Shown here: positions 60,731 to 64,000 of the stretch, in pieces
Layout of the letters: the number at the start of each line of letters is the position of its first letter
How positions within the stretch are numbered: the first letter of the stretch is position 1
From: Deltaproteobacteria bacterium
GTDB lineage: Bacteria > Myxococcota_A > UBA9160 > UBA4427
Direction: 5' to 3'
NCBI GenBank assembly: GCA_029261835.1
Contig: JAJDAO010000050.1
Location: 328,193 to 392,192 of the forward strand
DNA: 64,000 nt
The notes under the pieces: generated by a model
What the model was told of the DNA's origin: nothing
The model's input: only the letters and a program-made list of their open reading frames with translations
Database searches by the model: none
Translations under genes and position numbers: made by a program

Positions 60731-63154
60731 GGAGTCCTGGAGCTTCTCGAGCTCGGCTCGAGCGGCCTCGGCTTCGGGGAAGGACTGCGTTTCGAGCGCC
60801 TTGGTCAGGATCGCTCTCGCCTCCTCCTTCTCGCCCTTTGCCGCCAACGCCACGCCGAGGCGGTACTCGATGGAGGGTGAGTTGGGACGCTCTTCGAGCG
60901 CCTTGCTGAGCGTGCTGACCGCCTCGTCGGTATCTCCCTTGCGCAGGTGCACGTAGCCCAATGTGTCCAGCGTGTCCGCGCCGCGCTTGACCCGCACGGC
61001 GATCAGGGCCAGCTTCAGCGCTCGCTCGAGATCGCGGCCCGTGCTGGCCAGCAGCCAGGCGAGGTCATTGTTCGCCTGTGCGTGACCGGGGTCCACCTCG
61101 AGTGTCTCACCCAGACGTTCGATCGCCTCTTCGTTCTCGCCCTTCATCGTCAGCGTCTGAGCGCCCAGATAGATGTACTCGGCATTCTCGGGCTCGGACT
61201 TGGCGGCGCGTTCGAACAGGGCGAGTGCGCCGTCGAGGTCACCGCTCACGCGCTGGATGCCGCCGAGAGTCTCGAGTGCCGGGCCAAACTCGGCATTGGC
61301 CTCTAGAGCCTTCGTCAGCAGCTCACGCGCTTGTTCTTGCTTCCCCTGCCTGAGCATGACGCGGGCCCGCAGGTCGAGCAGCGGCGCTGAGTCGGCATGC
61401 GCCGAGGTTGCGGCTGCGAGTAGCTCGTTCGCCTTCTCGTTCTGGCCGAGGCTCAGATGGTCGCCGACCGCGCCGCGCAGCGCTTCGATGTTGGCCGGGT
61501 CAGTGAGGTCCAGCTTGCTCTTGGCCAGGAAGACGAGAGCGGCCTCCGGACCCTTCGATTTTCGCTCGATCGCCGTGAATTCGACCAGGGCCACCGAGTT
61601 CGTGGGATCCTTGGCTTTCAAGTTCTCGAGAGTTCTCTGCGCGCGTTCGTACTGTCGTATCGCGGCTGCCGAGCGGGCGGCGATGATGTGCGCGCTGGGC
61701 TCCACATAGGGGCGCTTGCGGATGTGTCGTTCGGCAAACTGCAGCGCCGGCTTGTACTGACCGAGGCTGTAGTGGATCTCGGCCATGCGAAGCGCGGCAT
61801 CCGTCTCGCTCTCACCGACGCGCACCGCTTCGCGGTACTCGGCGAGTGCGCGCTCACGATCGCCCAGGCTCTGAGCCGCCTTGCCCGCCATGTAGCGCGC
61901 GCCGGCGTTGTTGGGCCAGAGCCGTAGACCAGCCTCCAGCTTCTCGAGTGCGCCCTTGGCATCGTCTTGCGCGAGCAAGATTGCACCGCGCAGCAGGTGG
62001 CGGTAGCTGGGCTCCTGCAGATTGGCCGCCACCTCCTCAGCACGCTCCAGATCGCCTTCCTCGATCAGCATGTCGGCCAGCGCGAAGCGCAGGGGGGGCG
62101 AGACGCTGCGCGTTCGCTCCATCGCTTCTTCGAGAGCCTGCCGAGCCTTCTTCGGGTCGCCGGACTTGCGATGGAAGCTGGCCAGCATGCGCCAGGCCGG
62201 CGGCGTGTCGAAGAGCTCGACGCTCTCCTTGAGAAGCTCCTCGGCCTCCTCCGCCTGCCCTTGCCCGTAGAGCAGGTCGGCCAGCTTGGAGCGCAGGCTC
62301 AGGTCCTCGGGCGTCTCATCGACGGCGTTTCGCCACACCTTGATCGCCTTCCCGGGCTTGCCGATGGAGACGAAGAAGTCGGAGGCGCGCTGTTGCAGCA
62401 TGCCGTGGGTGGGATACTTGGCGATGCACTTCTCGAAGGTCTCCTCGCCCTTCTCGTCGTCCTTCTGACTCTGGTAGAAGGATGCGAGCGCCGCGCAGGT
62501 TCGCGCCGCGGCAGCACTGTCCTCACCGGCCGCCGCCTTCGCTGCGAGCTCGCTGAACGTTCGCTCTGCCTCTTCCCCGCGGTCCAGGTCGATGAGCGCC
62601 GCGCCGCGTAGCGCAGTCGCGGTGGAGTCGTCAGGACGCACTCGAAGGAGGTGGTCGGCATCCTCCAGCGTCTTCTCGGGGTGTCCGGCGGCCAGCTCCG
62701 AGTTGGCGCGGGTATAGAGGGACGGCAGGTTGTCGGGCTCCAGGGCCAGCACGCGGTTCGCGGCCCGGACCGCCTCTTCGAAGGTGCCGTTCTGGTACAG
62801 CGTTGAGGCCAAGAGGATTCCGGCCTGTATCCCGTACTCGTCGGTCTCGCTGGCCTTTTGCAGCGACCAGATGGCGAGATTCTGGCGACCGGTCTGAAGC
62901 AGAGCGATACCGAGACGGTAATTGGCCTCTGGATGCCTGCTCTCACCCGCGAGAATCTTGCGCAGCGGGGCGATGGAGGCGTCGTATTGGCCGGCTTCGT
63001 GTAGTGAGCGCACCTCCGCCAGGCGCGACTCGATGTCGCTTCCACAGCCCAGAATCGGGATCAGCGCCGTGAGGAGTGTCAGCGCGATCGCACGAGCGGT
63101 GTGCGAGCGCCTCGATCGGAGATGGTTTCTTGACGCTACGGAGCCAGCAAACAT
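60728..63154 (-). CDS. TPR-repeat lipoprotein (PrsT-like), second paralogue
   Basis: An 808-residue exported lipoprotein. After a basic start (RNHLRSRRSHTARA) a hydrophobic stretch ends in the lipobox ILGC (Cys37), then GSDIESRLAEVRSLHEAGQY begins a chain of about twenty TPR units (QNLAIWSLQKASETDEYG, DGALALFERAAKSEPENAEY, DEAVSTLSKALEERPNSPS). The ATG at 63154 is required for a cleavable signal; the frame extends 133 codons further but without family features. Its last codons, KLQDS then TAG, run into the MITE at 60730, so the natural C-terminus may have been cut or replaced. Probably a scaffold for export or surface polysaccharide assembly. Confidence 0.82.
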   Translation of the reverse strand: MFAGSVASRNHLRSRRSHTARAIALTLLTALIPILGCGSDIESRLAEVRSLHEAGQYDASIAPLRKILAGESRHPEANYRLGIALLQTGRQNLAIWSLQKASETDEYGIQAGILLASTLYQNGTFEEAVRAANRVLALEPDNLPSLYTRANSELAAGHPEKTLEDADHLLRVRPDDSTATALRGAALIDLDRGEEAERTFSELAAKAAAGEDSAAAARTCAALASFYQSQKDDEKGEETFEKCIAKYPTHGMLQQRASDFFVSIGKPGKAIKVWRNAVDETPEDLSLRSKLADLLYGQGQAEEAEELLKESVELFDTPPAWRMLASFHRKSGDPKKARQALEEAMERTRSVSPPLRFALADMLIEEGDLERAEEVAANLQEPSYRHLLRGAILLAQDDAKGALEKLEAGLRLWPNNAGARYMAGKAAQSLGDRERALAEYREAVRVGESETDAALRMAEIHYSLGQYKPALQFAERHIRKRPYVEPSAHIIAARSAAAIRQYERAQRTLENLKAKDPTNSVALVEFTAIERKSKGPEAALVFLAKSKLDLTDPANIEALRGAVGDHLSLGQNEKANELLAAATSAHADSAPLLDLRARVMLRQGKQEQARELLTKALEANAEFGPALETLGGIQRVSGDLDGALALFERAAKSEPENAEYIYLGAQTLTMKGENEEAIERLGETLEVDPGHAQANNDLAWLLASTGRDLERALKLALIAVRVKRGADTLDTLGYVHLRKGDTDEAVSTLSKALEERPNSPSIEYRLGVALAAKGEKEEARAILTKALETQSFPEAEAARAELEKLQDS

Positions 63155-63726
63155 CGCTTTTGTATGCCTCCCAAGGCGCGAGGTGACCGGGAACAATAGG
63201 CTGATCCAGAGCCGCTTCCAAGCGTTTCCCGCCCGTCCGCAGCCAGCTGTGTGTGGCCCGATTGGGCAAGAAGGTGAAGTTGCCGAGGAGCTGCCGACCG
63301 CTGATGGGATGGGTGCGGCCGGCGGCGCAGGCGGTTCGAAATCGCGGCCGCCTGAGCCTCCGTGGGCAGTGCCAGGCGAGGGGTTGACCCCACAATCAGG
63401 CGCCACCTCCACCCTCTTCCAGGTCCAAGGACTATGGTGAGTTTGTCTCATCATTGTGACGCGGCGCGGCGGCGGGGTTTTGTGGGCCCGAGGTGGAAAA
63501 AACTCTGGACACCGGGCTGTGGATCGGTTCATAGTCAGGGCATCTGGCGACACGCTGCGGTTCTACGCCGTGGGGTACAGAGCCCGACGGTGGTCGGTGT
63601 CGAGCCGGTCGAGCCGAGAGTGGAGCCAGGAAACGAGATCGAGGAAAGAAAGAAGGAAGGAAAGACAGAAAGGCAAGTAAGTAAGCAAGCAAGAAGACAG
63701 ATAACAGACTAACGGAGGTAATAAAC
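63155..63726. promoter_or_regulatory. Long leader with purine-rich tetranucleotide repeats
   Basis: A 572-base gap upstream of the last gene. Its distal half (63155-63500) is unremarkable. From about 63641 to 63705 the plus strand is almost pure purine and built of tetranucleotide runs: GAAAGAAAGAAGGAAGG, then AAGTAAGTAAGCAAGCAAG. The tract is far less GC-rich than the rest of the window. It ends in AACGGAGGTAATAAAC, a very strong Shine-Dalgarno (63714-63718). It is an unstructured, A-rich, translation-enhancing leader by appearance, and its length could vary by slippage. Confidence 0.6.
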
Positions 63727-64000
63727 GTGATGTTACGCAAATTAATGGTAAGCCTGCTGGCGTTGGTTGGGACGCTGGGCATGCTGGTCGGCACGGCGTC
63801 GGCAAGCATCTTCTTAGCGCCGCCGAGCACGTCGGAGTTCTCGCTGGGCTCTCTGCCCACGTATGTGACAATCGGTCGCTACCGACTCGGTGGTAACGCG
63901 ACGCTGACCAACAATGGTTCGCTGCACGATCTCTCGGATCTGGCAGACATCTGGCAGACCACCAGCCTGAATCCGGGCACGAGCTTCTTGACCGGCGTGA
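63727..64000 (+). CDS. Exported protein, N-terminal part
   Basis: The frame opens with GTG-ATG at 63727/63730 and is still open at the window edge after about 91 codons. Residues 1-26 form a clear Sec signal peptide (MLRKLMVSLLALVGTLG then MLVGTASAS, cleavage after ASA). The mature part begins IFLAPPSTSEFSLGSL and continues YRLGGNATLTNNGSL; it is Thr/Ser/Asn/Gly-rich, as in secreted beta-proteins. GGAGG sits 8 bases before the GTG and 11 before the ATG. With PrsT-like proteins next door it could be a PEP-CTERM-type surface protein, but the C-terminus that would show this is outside the window. Confidence 0.7.
   Translation, partial: MMLRKLMVSLLALVGTLGMLVGTASASIFLAPPSTSEFSLGSLPTYVTIGRYRLGGNATLTNNGSLHDLSDLADIWQTTSLNPGTSFLTGV

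Noticed and set aside
60731..63553. Longer form of the second TPR protein from an upstream ATG
   Set aside because: The added 133 residues would bury the signal peptide and lipobox at ILGC, so the ATG at 63154 is used.
63432..63860. Minus-strand frame with a hydrophobic stretch resembling a membrane protein
   Set aside because: The hydrophobic residues come from the complement of the purine repeat leader (poly-pyrimidine gives Leu, Ser and Phe) and it overlaps a clear signal-peptide gene.

Overview
The window is GC-rich bacterial DNA from a Gram-negative organism. PlsB, several probable lipoproteins, a lipid-linked-sugar glycosylation island and two CoA-linked catabolic loci together suggest an uncultured lineage of the former Deltaproteobacteria or a relative (Myxococcota, Desulfobacterota or Binatota type). 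No rRNA or tRNA gene was found, so this placement is an inference only. GTG and TTG starts are frequent, and many of the longest open frames overrun the true start; starts here were chosen from Shine-Dalgarno spacing, family length and overlap with neighbours.

Layout. 1-4.4 kb: a truncated unknown gene, a DUF2339-like membrane protein, a fumarylacetoacetate-hydrolase-family enzyme and an acyl-CoA dehydrogenase. 4.5-8.8 kb: a short-chain epimerase/dehydratase, a 3-methyladenine glycosylase, and a large fusion of a PLP-dependent alpha-oxoamine synthase with a GNAT acyltransferase. 8.8-9.85 kb is a decayed region with transposon-like ends and a dehydrogenase remnant. 9.85-25.2 kb: an unusual ABC-class ATPase, a 7-TM protein, an M1 aminopeptidase, a sodium symporter, PlsB, an MFS/GPH transporter, an SCP2-type thiolase, a HIT protein, a small membrane protein and glutaryl-CoA dehydrogenase. 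25.3-37.2 kb: a GT-C-like membrane protein, a coiled-coil protein, FabH, HflX, GlmU-GlmS (UDP-GlcNAc supply) and a PcrA/UvrD helicase.

37.6-58 kb is a surface glycoconjugate island. It holds four GT2 enzymes, several GT-C-like polytopic proteins, two sulfatase-fold lipoproteins, a methyltransferase, a three-gene oxidoreductase/aminotransferase/acetyltransferase set for a 3-amino (2,3-diacetamido) nucleotide sugar, and an STT3/PglB/AglB-like oligosaccharyltransferase. The oligosaccharyltransferase keeps the catalytic acidic residues but not the WWD acceptor-binding motif. A gutted galE pseudogene lies inside the island. 58-63.2 kb: two long TPR lipoprotein paralogues separated by a 166-bp MITE with TA-flanked inverted ends. 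The window ends in an exported protein with an unusual purine-rich tetranucleotide-repeat leader.

The strongest candidate for a new system is the glycosylation island: sugar-nucleotide supply (GlmU/GlmS plus the 3-amino-sugar trio), polyprenyl-phosphate GT2/GT-C enzymes and a divergent oligosaccharyltransferase. The second is the alpha-oxoamine synthase-GNAT fusion, which looks like a two-step amino-lipid synthase in one polypeptide.
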